Assembly (NCBI RefSeq): GCF_037392515.1
Contig: NC_090280.1
Location: 58,646,004 to 58,710,003 of the forward strand
From: Haliotis asinina
Lineage: Eukaryota > Mollusca > Gastropoda > Lepetellida > Haliotidae
Reading direction: 5' to 3'
Length of the DNA: 64,000 nucleotides
Shown here: piece by piece, positions 53,101 through 62,677 of the stretch
Layout of the letters: every line of letters begins with the position of its first letter
Numbering within the stretch: position 1 is the stretch's first letter
Program-made: the position numbers and the translations under genes
The notes under the pieces: generated by a model
Seen by the model: only the letters and a program-made list of their open reading frames with translations
Database searches by the model: none
Told to the model about the DNA's origin: nothing

Positions 53101-56100
53101 GGGAGGATTGGTAGGAGACCTTGACTACGGGTCACTGCAAGTCGGTTAGGTTGGTATTTATTGTAGGGGTTCTGAAAAACAAATTTTGGAAATGTGAAAG
53201 CAAACACCCGGACTTTGGTACATGATAAAAAGAGACACACACATACACTAAAGTGAATATCAAACTGGACACAAGACAAAGACTATCCTTAATACCACAG
53301 AGACAAACAACACACACACTAACCTGAATAGCCTTGACATCAAAGAGAGACACAACCCTGGGATACTGGGAAGTCTCTTCATCCAGTGTCTCTGTCAACA
53401 CCTGGAACAGCTCGTGGGCATCCTGATAAAGGAGAATGATTATGCAAAATGCATTTTTAAACTGCTCAGTGACAATAAACAGAAATATACAACTGAAGAT
53501 TTGGAGATAATCAGATATGGCATATATATTGATATGAGATATTATCATAGAAAAAACATCAAACATGATTAATAGTTCAGGTTATGCATATAAAATGATC
53601 ATGCCTGAGAAAGATAACACTGCAGCAATGCTCCAACCAAAAAAGGAGACCCCATTATCTAGATACAAGTGACTGAAAGCAAAACAAAGTAATGACCCAC
53701 ACAATCAGGAGAGGGTGTAACACAACCAGGGTACAATATCATACAACCTGGGCATGATATCAGAGCATGATACCTAACAGAGTGTGCTATCACACAATCA
53801 GGACATGGTACAGCAGTGTTTGCAATACTTTAATTTGCCAGTTCACCATCAGTTCACCGCCTGGTAGCTTTAAAGTATACAGGCCCTGAATGAAATCTGC
53901 AGGTTCATTTCGTCAAGCCAATAAAAACAAACAGACTACATTGTACATAGTATACACTATACACAATTTCTACAACATCAGGCAGCCAAACCTATGGCAC
54001 AGAGAGATGATTTTATTTGTTAAAAATTAGTCAAAGATATTCCTCAGCACAAATGCCAGGAAGCGACTTACTTATCATAGCATGATGGATCAGATCGTTC
54101 CTGAACGTTACAAAAAGGGGGAAAAAAACAAGGAATGATTCCAGTTGCCAAAAATAAATTTACTGACAGCCATACAGGCCTGTAGATATTTGAAACTGCC
54201 AAACCAATAGAATAACAACCAGAGTTGGGCCTCGGGGCCAGCAACTGTTTCGAACGCTGGGTACCACAAAACCAGGGCACAATACAGCAGCATCACAGCA
54301 CTATATTGAAGAATTCATCAGGGTCAGGACAGTTAAGCTAAAGGATGTCTGCACAATAAGAGAGAATTACTCACCTGTTCCTCTGGAGATATTACCCATC
54401 TTCTTAGTCGTAGAGCAGTAATTACCTCCCCTGGACTGTATGGATCAGAGCCATCTAGTCTGTTGTCATTGACAACTGCAAAAAAAAAAAAGCATGTAGA
54501 ATGCACAAATAACATGATATTTAGATCCAGAAACAGGTAATTGATAAAACATTCAAAGGTGCATCATATTTGTACAGTGAGATTTTCATCCATAAGCTTC
54601 AAGATGTTTAAACGTATTGTAAATTAAAGGAATGTTAATTTTGAGACGTAATTATGTTCACAAGAATAAGAACATCCTGGATTATCCAGTGTATCTTATC
54701 TCCCTTATATTATGTACACAGTCCCTTCAAGACCGCAACAACAAGCAATACCACTTGCATTTGCCTTACTCTTCATCTCAAATACAACTTACAAGCAGCA
54801 ATTTACATTGCACAAGGATTATCTTCACTGTCTACATCGGTTGGTTGAATGTTTTTTTAACGCTGCACTCACTAATACTTTACCTACATGGCAGCAGTTT
54901 GTCAATAATCAAGTATACACCAGCAAATCCAGAGAATAACATCATGAACATCATTCTACCCAACTGGGATATGATGTGCTGTCTAAATACCATGAATATT
55001 CAAAGGTGAGATTGTTTGTGGTTTGTTGTTTAATGTCACACCCAGTAATATGTCAGCTCTAGGCAGTGGCCTGTAAACAATCAAGTCTGTACCCGATACT
55101 CCAGTGATCAACAGCATGAGCATCTTCTTTTCGAGTTATTTTAGAAGTTGTAAAGATGAAGGGAAAATAAGTTCTATGGATAGTCAACAATATGCGACAA
55201 TGACAATGAATTTACAGCTACGCTGTTTGCTTGTAACTCAATTCCACAATCAGCACCATTCCTGTTATGCACAAGCAGTCTCTTGATAAGCAAGTCAGGA
55301 CCAGATAATCCAGTGACTGACATTTTAGTGACAACATGAGTCAAGAGAGTGAGTGAGTGGGGTTTTACGATACTTTCAGCAATATTCCAGTAATATCAAA
55401 GCAGCTGACATCAGAAATGGGCCCCACATATTGTACCCATGTGGGGAATCAAACCCAGGTTTTCAGCATAATGAACATGATCAAGAGTATGCACCAAATA
55501 TAAATTGGAATTTAACACACTGGATCATCAGGGTCATATCTGAATGTTGCAAGTCAGCAAATTTCAAGACGTATATACGAACAATTTTGAAAACAAGTAT
55601 GCACCATTTAAGACTTTCAGTATTGATGCAGCAAGAAAATCTCGGACACTGCCAGCTTCGGAATTCCTGGACAGGAAGTTGTGTAGCCAGCAGAGTACTG
55701 TGGGACATGCTGCCCAGGACTGAAGAACGGCATTCAGAAAGCATGTGTTGCCGAGGTTCTCAAGACCCCGACAGTAGTCTGAAACAGAATGTGTGAAAGT
55801 TCAGTTGGACTGCACAGTATTACTGGCACACCAGTATATCTCAATGTGCTTTTTAAACAATACATAATGCAAAATGCAATTAACACGTACAGCGCACTTA
55901 AAGTGCATCAAGAGTAGTTGTGGGTGCCTGATATTTCAACATACGATCATAAACTTGTCCACCGATTTATTCTTGGCTCTTAATTAGTATCGATTATGTA
56001 CAGAGTACTACACCACTTCAATACTTTAAAGGACACTAATACTACCTGCAAGGTTGCATATTTATTTCAGGTGGCTACAAAATTTCAGATGAAAGAATGC

Positions 56101-58252
56101 ATGAAATATTTATGCTTCACAATCCATGAATCAAAAAATGCAATCAAGACAATATGAAAGGTGGCCTATATCCTTCACTACATATATCTATCATACGTAT
56201 ATCTTCCATTGCTTATCTGAAAGGTCACATGCAACCAAAAAATCAACCACAATTAAAACACAATTACCACTTATTTATGACATACAATATGCATTGCTGA
56301 TTATAAAAAACAAAAAATTATAAGCATACAATGGCAAATCATAAGTACAATATTTTGTACTTGGATCTACTATGCTCAAAACAAAAGACCCGGGATACCG
56401 AACCCTGTCAGAGCCACTGGGTGTGCACTAAAGTGTAACGAGATCTTTTCATTGGCTGGTTCGTTTGCTGATACACTTAGCCGGCTCTCAGTTTATGGCA
56501 TATAAGCCTGAAAGGTGTTAATTTCAAATTGCATGTGGTCAATGATTGAAGTTGTGCACTGTATATTGTCATCAGTAGACAGGAAAGCAGACATATAGGT
56601 GTCAATAAACCAGACATTGAGTTCTGTCTGTGACAGAGGATGCTTATCACAATCAACATGTTTCTTTATTTTTAGGCAACGAGTAGATTATTTACATGTT
56701 TGTGAACACATCCAAGATCAGATTACTGCTCATGACTTCATACTCCGGGTATGCATAACTTTTGAAGCTCCGTGAACCTGTTCACTGCATATGCGTATGG
56801 GCGCAGCACAACACAGCTGTTAAAACCACCTTTTCCCCGAGTGCTGGGGGAAAATTACTGAATCGTTTGAACTTTGATTTAATTTTTTTTTTCAACTTTA
56901 TTGGTTAAATTGCCATTTTTGATGATTTGTTTCCGTAAGTGCATATCCAAAGTTATCAGAATATGCAAAGTTTTGACAGAGGATTAGGCAGTCTGCTTAT
57001 GAGATCGGCACACACCAGACATCACTATAGTATTAACAACAAGGCAGTGTCTGAATGAACATTTATGTTTAACTGTTATCACTAAGTGATTGACACTTCC
57101 TGTTTCTGAATGATCTTGGGAAATGTGTTGTTACATCATCAATTTTGCCTTAAATACCCTCCAATCAACAATGTGTAAACTCTTGCTCATTTTTACAGTC
57201 AAATGCCCACTATTATCATTCTGTGTGAGAGACATGTTCCACTCTCTAATTAAGAAGATATTGGTTGACACTTCCCGTTTCTGAATTACCTCGGGAGTAA
57301 CCGCGATTTGTGTTGTTGCATCAGTTCGACCTAATTGCATCAAAGGGTTGCATCATTTTTCATGTGCCGGATTCGGATTCGTTTTCATAACAATTTGTTC
57401 GTTGGGACTGAAAAACAATGCTGATATCCTGAGCAGACAGAAGCCGATGTTAATAAAGTACATTTCTGCTGGGACTGAAACTTTGTGCTGATGTACGCAG
57501 AGCGCTTGTATTTATTGAGGCTGATATTGCTAGAGTCCACAGTACAAGCTGCATTTGAGTTCATGTACAAGTTCACATTCAAACATAAAAGAAACTAGAC
57601 CCAAATTTGCTTGTCCATCAACAATGTCAACCAGGAACAAAACCATATTAAAATTACCCAAATTAAACAGATATTCTAGTTAAAACCTAATATATATGAG
57701 ATTTGAGAAATAGTACATTTGCTCCTTCCCCGATATAATATTCCAACACTGATACAAATTTATTCATTGTTTTTTTTTAAATATCTGTTCTAGTTTATTA
57801 AATGTACATTTACTTTGAGATGTCCATGTCAGTTTGTAATTTTGGTTTTTGATTGGGGTGGGAGGTACGTGCGGATATTACATTCCTGACGAAACGACGA
57901 GTCACTCATGATTAAGTACGTGGTGTAGTATGGCAAATGAATGTCAAGGGCAGGGTTGTCTGGTCATTGAACTTAATTGTTTTAATGGAATATTCACCAC
58001 TGACACGTGAAATGAATAACAGTAATACCACATGTTCACTTTGATTATTATTATTCCATCAATCGACAACAAACCACGTCTAGGTATATGCTACTCTGTA
58101 GTGTATGCACAAATAATTTACAGTTCGTATTTTCAAGAAAATGCACCTTTTCTCTTTGGCTTCTTTCTCTCTCCTGGGCCCCAGAAAACGTAAACACTTG
58201 CTAACACTGCGGCAGCTGCTCCGCCTACTATTGCAACTTGTTTAGAAAACAT
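49758..58252 (-). CDS. USP30: USP30, mitochondrial ubiquitin-specific protease, 8 coding exons, complete
   Basis: Deubiquitinase anchored in the outer mitochondrial membrane that opposes PINK1/Parkin mitophagy by cutting Lys6-linked ubiquitin. Exons: 58147-58252, 55605-55778, 54375-54475, 53324-53422, 52968-53171, 51623-51775, 50784-50980, 49758-50148; phases agree, 1425 nt, 474 aa (human about 517). The N-terminus has a membrane helix (AIVGGAAAAVLASVYVFW) followed by a basic patch, as in human. Catalytic Cys is Cys48 in LGNTCFLN; His425 lies in SGHFVTYRR; Ser449 in YTSDANV sits where human USP30 uses Ser477 in place of the usual Asp/Asn. DAHELF, SLSLSIPA and PQCLCIHIQR are further USP signatures. 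CxxC pairs (CRDC, CPGC) mark the zinc-finger-like fingers. It is head to head with MAPKAPK5 and probably shares its promoter. Confidence 0.95.
50186..50312 (-). mobile_element. SINE family B fragment beside USP30 exon 8
   Basis: TTCTCCAGCAATATCATTGC, ACCAGAAATGGGCTTCACAC and CGATCATTAGGCTACCCTAC. It begins about 40 bp upstream of the USP30 exon 8 acceptor. Confidence 0.78.
50338..50600 (-). mobile_element. SINE family A copy, near full length
   Basis: GAGTGAGTGAGAGAGTGAGG tail, GAGCATCGATCTGTGCAATT, GACCATCCGATCCCGTTAGT and TTTTATGGCAAGCATGGGTT head. In USP30 intron 7. Confidence 0.88.
50784..50980 (-). CDS. USP30: USP30 exon 7
   Basis: 197 nt, phase 0 in, phase 2 out. It encodes VPQCLCIHIQRTQWLNNSVP and VKRYDFISFPEVLHMD, matching human 'LPQCLCIHLQRLSW ... 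LKRHEHVQFNEFLMMD'. Confidence 0.95.
51623..51775 (-). CDS. USP30: USP30 exon 6: fingers, second CxxC
   Basis: 153 nt, 51 codons. It encodes GPLSLDMLLHHYICPEMVKD and VQCPGCAKI (human 'VVCDNCTKI'). Donor AAG|GTAAGG; another reading of the border three bases earlier would not keep GK-V-PQC in frame. Confidence 0.9.
52022..52285 (-). mobile_element. SINE family A copy, near full length
   Basis: GTGAGTGAGCTCAGTTTCAC, AGCATCGATCTGCGCAATTG, CCACCCAATCCCGTTAGTCT and GGATGCTGAAGGCCTATTCT. In USP30 intron 5, followed by a more decayed copy near 52400-52535. Confidence 0.88.
52535..52800 (+). mobile_element. SINE family C fragment
   Basis: Shares ATGACCAGATGGTGGCCACA, CAGTCCACC-AGCTGT and GTTGAGATTGAAATACGATG with 8696-9218. 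Head and tail are missing. In USP30 intron 5. Confidence 0.85.
52968..53171 (-). CDS. USP30: USP30 exon 5: fingers and SLSLSIP motif
   Basis: 204 nt, 68 codons. It encodes HPFRGLLASQLQCRDCGYRC and YDLFNSLSLSIPANFW, matching 'HPFHGRLTSNMVCKHC ... FDSLSLSIPA' of human. Confidence 0.95.
53324..53422 (-). CDS. USP30: USP30 exon 4: DAHELF box
   Basis: 99 nt, 33 codons: DAHELFQVLTETLDEETSQY, then PRVVSLFDVKAIQ. It matches human 'DAHELFHVITSSLEDE ... PRVTHLFDV'. Confidence 0.95.
54375..54475 (-). CDS. USP30: USP30 exon 3
   Basis: 101 nt, phase 0 out. It encodes LRLRRWVISPEEQ, aligning with human 'LRMYRWQISSFEEQ' just before DAHELF. A run of about 12 A on the plus strand (poly-T on the gene strand) precedes the acceptor. 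Confidence 0.9.
54855..55130 (-). mobile_element. Two adjacent SINE family A fragments
   Basis: One at 54855-54990 (TAACGCTGCACTCACTAATA, CAACTGGGATATGATG) and one at 55018-55130 (GTAAACAATCAAGTCTGTAC, CTCCAGTGATCAACAGCATG). In USP30 intron 2. Confidence 0.72.
55348..55490 (-). mobile_element. SINE family B, 5'-truncated copy
   Basis: GTGAGTGGGGTTTTACGATA, CATCAGAAATGGGCCCCACA and GGGGAATCAAACCCAGGTTT (B box, reversed); the A box is missing. TCAAGAG at 55341-55347 and 55491-55497 flanks it. It is 115 bp from USP30 exon 2. Confidence 0.8.
55605..55778 (-). CDS. USP30: USP30 exon 2: catalytic cysteine box
   Basis: 174 nt. It encodes LENLGNTCFLNAVLQSW; Cys48 is the nucleophile. Phase 1 in and out. 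Confidence 0.95.
56200..56700 (+). repeat. Dispersed repeat, family E, copy 1
   Basis: Shares AAATTGCATGTGGTCAATGA, GACATATAGGTGTCAATAAA and GTACAATATTTTGTACTTGG with copy 2 at 63110-63960, same order and strand. In USP30 intron 1. Confidence 0.85.
58147..58252 (-). CDS. USP30: USP30 exon 1: start codon and mitochondrial membrane anchor
   Basis: 106 nt, phase 1 out. MFSKQVAIVGGAAAAVLASV then YVFWGPGERKKPKRK matches the human anchor (IGGIAAALAAGIYVIWGP) plus basic flank. Confidence 0.9.
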
Positions 58253-58615
58253 AACACAGTCTCCAGTAAAGATTTACGCCTCTCACACTGCTAAATTGAA
58301 ACGTAAACAACAATCACCCATCACGCCATCGTTCCACCATATTGGGCTAGTCCATCACGAGGTGAGCTGGGCTGTTACTATTACATCATATCTTGTTAAC
58401 GTTTGAAAAAACTCTTATCTGATTTTTTAATATTCTATGAATTCGATACTCTTTTTATGGTTTACAAATTGTTTTAAATCCTTTAAATTGCACAATCCTG
58501 GCGTTATAAACTACATAACAACTTGACCCCTATTCCGTAGTAATTTCCACTTCCAGGAAGTGCTTGTTATAAATAATGCCGTTAGAGGGCGTTGTTTACA
58601 GTATGGCTGTCAAAA
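58253..58615. promoter_or_regulatory. Probable bidirectional promoter of USP30 and MAPKAPK5
   Basis: The two start codons point away from each other with 363 bp between them. No TATA box is obvious at a suitable place. An ETS-like palindrome lies near the MAPKAPK5 side. The shared promoter is inferred from spacing; no transcript start was seen. Confidence 0.65.
58548..58562. promoter_or_regulatory. ETS-type palindrome CACTTCCAGGAAGTG
   Basis: Perfect 15-bp palindrome, two GGAAGTG cores facing each other around a central A, 54 bp before the MAPKAPK5 ATG. GGAAGTG is the core bound by ETS factors such as GABP, which are frequent in two-way housekeeping promoters. Confidence 0.5.
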
Positions 58616-58648
58616 ATGACAACCGAAGAAGCTACACTCTGTCCTAAG
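58616..58648 (+). CDS. MAPKAPK5: MAPKAPK5 exon 1: start codon
   Basis: 33 nt, MTTEEATLCPK, donor AAG|GTAAAT, phase 0. It is the only short first exon that splices in frame to exon 2. Confidence 0.82.
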
Positions 58649-60386
58649 GTAAATCGTGGTCATGTCGATGTGTTTTTGAAGCAAAATTTGATCCACAAAT
58701 GTTTGGTTCAGCTCAATCGGGAGGTTAACCACGAATTAGTAAGGCAGCCATGTTCAGAAGACTACAAACGAGGAAGTCAAACCGAAAGGCAACTGTCAAA
58801 ATCTACTAACTACTTCAGTTTGGTATTTTCACAAATGTTCAGAAACAAATGTCAATGATATTGTTAGTGTGACAAAATATATACGCCTAAGTATAATTGT
58901 CGATGTCGATAATATTAATACCAATTGTTTAGCATCTTTACCCTTTTACAACGGTACAGGTAAAGTTGATTTCTAACCATTTTTATGCTGACCAAACATT
59001 ATGTAAGGTTAGTAAGGAATATTTTTAGATATTTTGCTTTCGTTTGCATGAATTCTGTCAATTCCGTAGGAACATGAAAAGAAACAGACAGCAGATAACT
59101 CTTGTTCACTAGTTCAAATAAGACAGTTCTACAGACTGTAAAGAAGTCTCTGAGTCCTTGTCAAAATTCTGTGTTTATATCTTTAAGTGTGAGATCCCAG
59201 TAACAAGTATAACATTCCCAAGGACTCCTGGGGCCAGTTTCACAAAACTCTTGTAAGCCTAAGATCTCATAATGTTTCTCGTAGCATTCAAACCTCCTAT
59301 ACTGTAACATAGGAGGCACAAATGCTATGAGAAAAGTTTCAAGGTCTTAGACTTATGACAGTTTGGTGAAACAGGTCCCTGGACTTTCCTCAGTATCAAA
59401 CACAAGCTGTACAACCCACAATCAGTTTTGAAAATTGACATGACATCCTCCATTTCAAATGACCGTCTTGATATTCTACTGATTCATACACACACTCTAA
59501 ACACAAAGTCTCTCTTTCGTATCAAAAATGACTTGTGAAGATTCGGGTTAGAATTGATCTTCAGTGACTTATGCTTGTCATAAGAGGTGATTAACAAAAT
59601 CGGGTTGTCAGGCCTGCATAGATCGATGCTCATGTTGTTAATCACTGGATTGCCTGGTCCAGACTCAATCATTTACAGACCACCAGCATATAGCCTGAAT
59701 ATTGCTGAGGGTGGCGTAAAACTAAACCCACTCACTAACTCCTCCATCACCCCAAGGGTGAGTCATTATCCATGATCAGTTAACCTTGAAATGTGCTTAG
59801 GTCCTACTTAGTTAATGTGTATATTTTGTGTCACACAACATATTATGAGCTGATTTAAGTATCATGATTTGCTATTTTGATAATCCAGTTTTCCTTATAC
59901 AGACAACAGCCATATCAGATGATTATGATGTCAACTGGCACGACAAACTTGGAACTGGGATAAACGGACCCGTCAGGTGAGGAATCATGGTATATCAAAC
60001 AAAGGTGTTATCCTTGACAGTGGTTTAATCACATTAATAACCAGTCTAAAAACCTGAATACCGGCATATACCGGTATGCCCTTATTCCAACTGACTATGG
60101 TTAAATCACATTAATAACAAGTCAGCTGAACTCTAAATGTGTGAACAGTAGTATTTAAGAGTATAGTTAACTTTTCAGTATAATTTAGTTTACTGTTAAG
60201 GTGTATACCATAATAAGCAATCCTCTTAGTTATCTCATAGTACTATCAATCTCAGTGTAATATCTGAAGATAAACTGTTGACTATCTTATCCCTCTGTAC
60301 CTAAACATATAGGTTTGGTAACATTTTGGTAATAATACCACAGAGATGTCAAGTAAAATAAATCATAAAACATGATCATGATGATA

Positions 60387-60419
<33 letters not shown>

Positions 60420-62322
60420 GTTGTAACAATCATCATCATTGTCACAATCATTATCATCATCTTCATCATCATCAGAAGTAAGAACAATGTATTAAAAAAT
60501 TAGTGACTAATCTGCTTGGGAAATGAGCCCCTGTACCCAGTGCTAGACATACGCTTGTTAAGAATATGTTTGTGTTTGCTTGGTTTCAATTTGTGGAGTC
60601 ACTGATTATGCTTCATTGTGTCTGAACCTGTAGACAATTCTTCATGCTCCTTACTACTGGTTTCCCTGAGTTAGACTGTATGACAGTTTACAGATGGAAT
60701 GTGACTGAGAACATTCATTCACTGTATTTGTTCAGAAGGATATATATTTTGAACTTTTTTGTTGATTCACAGGTCTTGTAAGCACAAAGTATCTGGTGTG
60801 AAATATGCCCTGAAAAGTATTTTGGACTCATCAAAAGCCCGCCGTGAAGTCCACATCCACTCATTGTGTAGAAGTCATCCCAACATCGTCGGTCTGCAGG
60901 ATGTGTATGCAAACAAAGTCCGCTTTTCTGGGGATGAAGAGTCCAAGTAAGTCAGTCAGCTGATTTTGAGCATTGAGAGACATTTGTTCATTGTACATTG
61001 CAAACATCATACACCAGGCTGAGTTACATGAATGAGTGATGATTGTAACAGCTCTACTCCTGAAAGTTGGGTTATATTTTGTTCTTTAAAACATTGAAAC
61101 TCAAGTCATATCTTGTGTGCCCTTTGTCATTTGCATTTAAATGTGACTGTGGCCAGGGGTGCATGGGTACCTTGTAGGATGAGATTGTAATAAATCTGTA
61201 AATCCTCTAGAGCCCCATAAGCCACCTTTGAAGCTTAGGATGAAATCAACTGTGTTCTGATCAAATCACCTGAGTAATAATGATAATGCACACAGTACTG
61301 TGAGCATGCTTCAATAAATAGATTACGTGCTTCGCAAGTAGCCATTATTACTGTCTTAATACAAAGTATATGCTTGTCAGCCATATGCACATTAAACTCA
61401 AGCATCACTCTCAACCTTGCAAGTAATTAGACTGTGCCACTCCCTCATATTTATGAAGGTAGTAATGTCTGTATTGTCTCTCTTTCACAGCAACCAGTTC
61501 ATAAACTCAACCTGAAACGTGTTTTGTGATTAGTAAATCAATAGCTTGTATTGGGTAAACTGATGGTTATTGTGTTCATTCACCATGACAGTGACACAGG
61601 TTTTTGTTACCTTCATGGTGTCCTTCATTGTCAGATGGAGGGAGTATTGCTAAATCAGCATAAAAATACATTAATCTAACACACTGTTCAAGTTATCCTA
61701 CCTTGATCAAGTATTGCTGTACATTGAGAAGATCCTTTCAGCTAAATATTTGCATTGATTAATAGCTAGTTGATGATTTTGAGAGTACTGCCCTTTACCA
61801 GAAGCACTTTTTCTGATTAATTAGCTCTCTAAAAAGATCAGAAAGGGTACCAGACCCTAACGCTAAGGATTGTAAAGGGTGTATAACCCTTACCGTAAGG
61901 ATCGTAAAGTGTGGCTAAACCTAAGCCTAAGGATCGTACAGGATGGTGACTTGTTGGTGCTGCACCCGGTAAGCTGCATTCTGGCCATGATTACTATCAT
62001 TCTTGCTTTGATTTCCTAGATTACTGATGCAAGTGACTACAACTGTACAGTAAAGATATGCACTTGAAGGCTGAACAGTCAATGGCAGTCTACCCTGGGT
62101 GGCAGGGTAACCTAGTTAGTGTTTGTTCATCATGCCGAAGACCAATGATGATATTGCTGGAATAGTTGCTGGAAGCTGTGTTAAACTGAACTCCCTAACT
62201 CACTCACTTTCAGACCACAGTTGCTGCTGGTGTTGGAGCTGATGGATGGAGGGGAACTGTTTGACCGCATCATAGAGGAGCAGTGCCTCACAGAGAGAGA
62301 ATGTGCAGGCTATCTCAAGCAG
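58616..62322 (+). CDS. MAPKAPK5: MAPKAPK5 (PRAK/MK5) protein kinase, 5' part (4 coding exons), continues past right edge
   Basis: Ser/Thr kinase activated by p38 and ERK3/4 MAP kinases. Exons: 58616-58648, 59903-59976, 60773-60946, 62214-62322; 390 nt, 130 aa, phases 0, 2, 2, 0, all GT-AG. The N-terminus reads MTTEEATLCPK, then DVNWHDKLGTGINGPVR (human MK5 'SINWTQKLGAGISGPVR'), the glycine-rich loop; KYALKSIL holds the ATP lysine; KARREVHIHSLCRSHPNIV is helix C with its Glu (human 'KARNEVRLHMMCATHPNIV'); LLLVLELMDGGELFDRI is the hinge and helix D. The HRD and DFG motifs, activation-loop Thr and docking tail lie outside. The ATG at 58603 in another frame meets a stop after 14 codons, so 58616 was chosen. 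Confidence 0.93.
59222..59388. mobile_element. Foldback MITE, family 3, about 165 bp
   Basis: CTGGGGCCAGTTTCACAAAA ... TCTTGTAAGCCTAAGATCTC pairs with AGGTCTTAGACTTATGACAG ... TTTGGTGAAACAGGTCCCTGG. In intron 1 of MAPKAPK5. Confidence 0.82.
59540..59745 (+). mobile_element. SINE family A copy
   Basis: Reads head to tail on the plus strand: GACTTATGCTTGTCATAAGA, GATCGATGCTCATGTTGTTA, TGGATTGCCTGGTCCAGACT and the tail GGCGTAAAACTAAACCCACT. In intron 1 of MAPKAPK5. Confidence 0.85.
59903..59976 (+). CDS. MAPKAPK5: MAPKAPK5 exon 2: glycine-rich loop
   Basis: 74 nt, TTAISDDYDVNWHDKLGTGI then NGPVR; phase 2 out. GTGxxGPV is the nucleotide-binding loop. Confidence 0.92.
60372..60476. repeat. (ATG)n / (CAT)n inverted microsatellite
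   Basis: ATGATG units to 60418, a short turn (TTGTAACAA), then CATCATCATT and TCATCATCTTCATCATCATC; the two tracts can pair. In MAPKAPK5 intron 2. Confidence 0.85.
60773..60946 (+). CDS. MAPKAPK5: MAPKAPK5 exon 3: ATP lysine and helix C
   Basis: 174 nt. It encodes SCKHKVSGVKYALKSILDSS, KARREVHIHSLCRSHPNIVG and DVYANKVRFSGDEESK. Donor AA|GTAAGT. Confidence 0.94.
61848..61945 (+). repeat. Short minisatellite, about 36-bp unit, about 3 copies
   Basis: CTAAGGATTGTAAAGGGTGT, GTAAGGATCGTAAAGTGTGG and CTAAGGATCGTACAGG follow one another in MAPKAPK5 intron 3. Confidence 0.75.
62092..62207 (+). mobile_element. SINE family B copy abutting MAPKAPK5 exon 4
   Basis: GGCAGGGTAACCTAGTTAGT (A-box region), GATATTGCTGGAATAGTTGC, the tail TGTTAAACTGAACTCCCTAA, then CTCACTCAC followed at once by TTTCAG and the exon. 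The B-box part is deleted. Confidence 0.75.
62214..62322 (+). CDS. MAPKAPK5: MAPKAPK5 exon 4: hinge region
   Basis: 109 nt, phase 2 in, phase 0 out at AG|GTAGTT. It encodes PQLLLVLELMDGGELFDRII then EEQCLTERECAGYLKQ. The acceptor directly follows a SINE tail. Confidence 0.94.
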
Positions 62323-62587
62323 GTAGTTACTGTCATAAAACCAGTATTCTGTTGCTGATTAAACTGGTTTGACATGAAATTCAAACTGTTTGGATGCTGT
62401 CCAGATTTTTGTCCCGAAATGTTTTAGATGAAATAGAATTCGCTTTTCATTATTACTTTCTGAAAATGTTAAGTAGATTGAGGTAATGATTCAGTATATT
62501 TATATGGTCATATGTGAACATTTAGCTGTCTGATCATTAAAGTGAGAAAATCACACTCCAACAAGAATATTTTATTAGTTATCCAGT

Positions 62588-62677
62588 GTTTTGAAAGGGT
62601 GTACAGGACTGTAGAACTGCGTCTCAGAAAATACGGTATTTACAAGGGCTTTACAGTCCTGTACACCCTTTCAAAAC
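62588..62677. repeat. Perfect 26-bp inverted repeat, 38-nt spacer
   Basis: GTTTTGAAAGGGTGTACAGG... at 62588-62613 and its exact complement at 62652-62677, in MAPKAPK5 intron 4. Confidence 0.92.

Noticed and set aside
54068-54296. Open frames on the minus strand between USP30 exons 3 and 4
   Set aside because: Exons 3 and 4 join in phase and match human USP30 without extra sequence.
58578-58594. CTCF-like AGAGGGCG in the USP30/MAPKAPK5 promoter
   Set aside because: Only part of the motif is present; too weak to call.
58603-58647. Upstream ATG of MAPKAPK5 at 58603
   Set aside because: It is in another frame and stops after 14 codons; at most a short upstream open frame.
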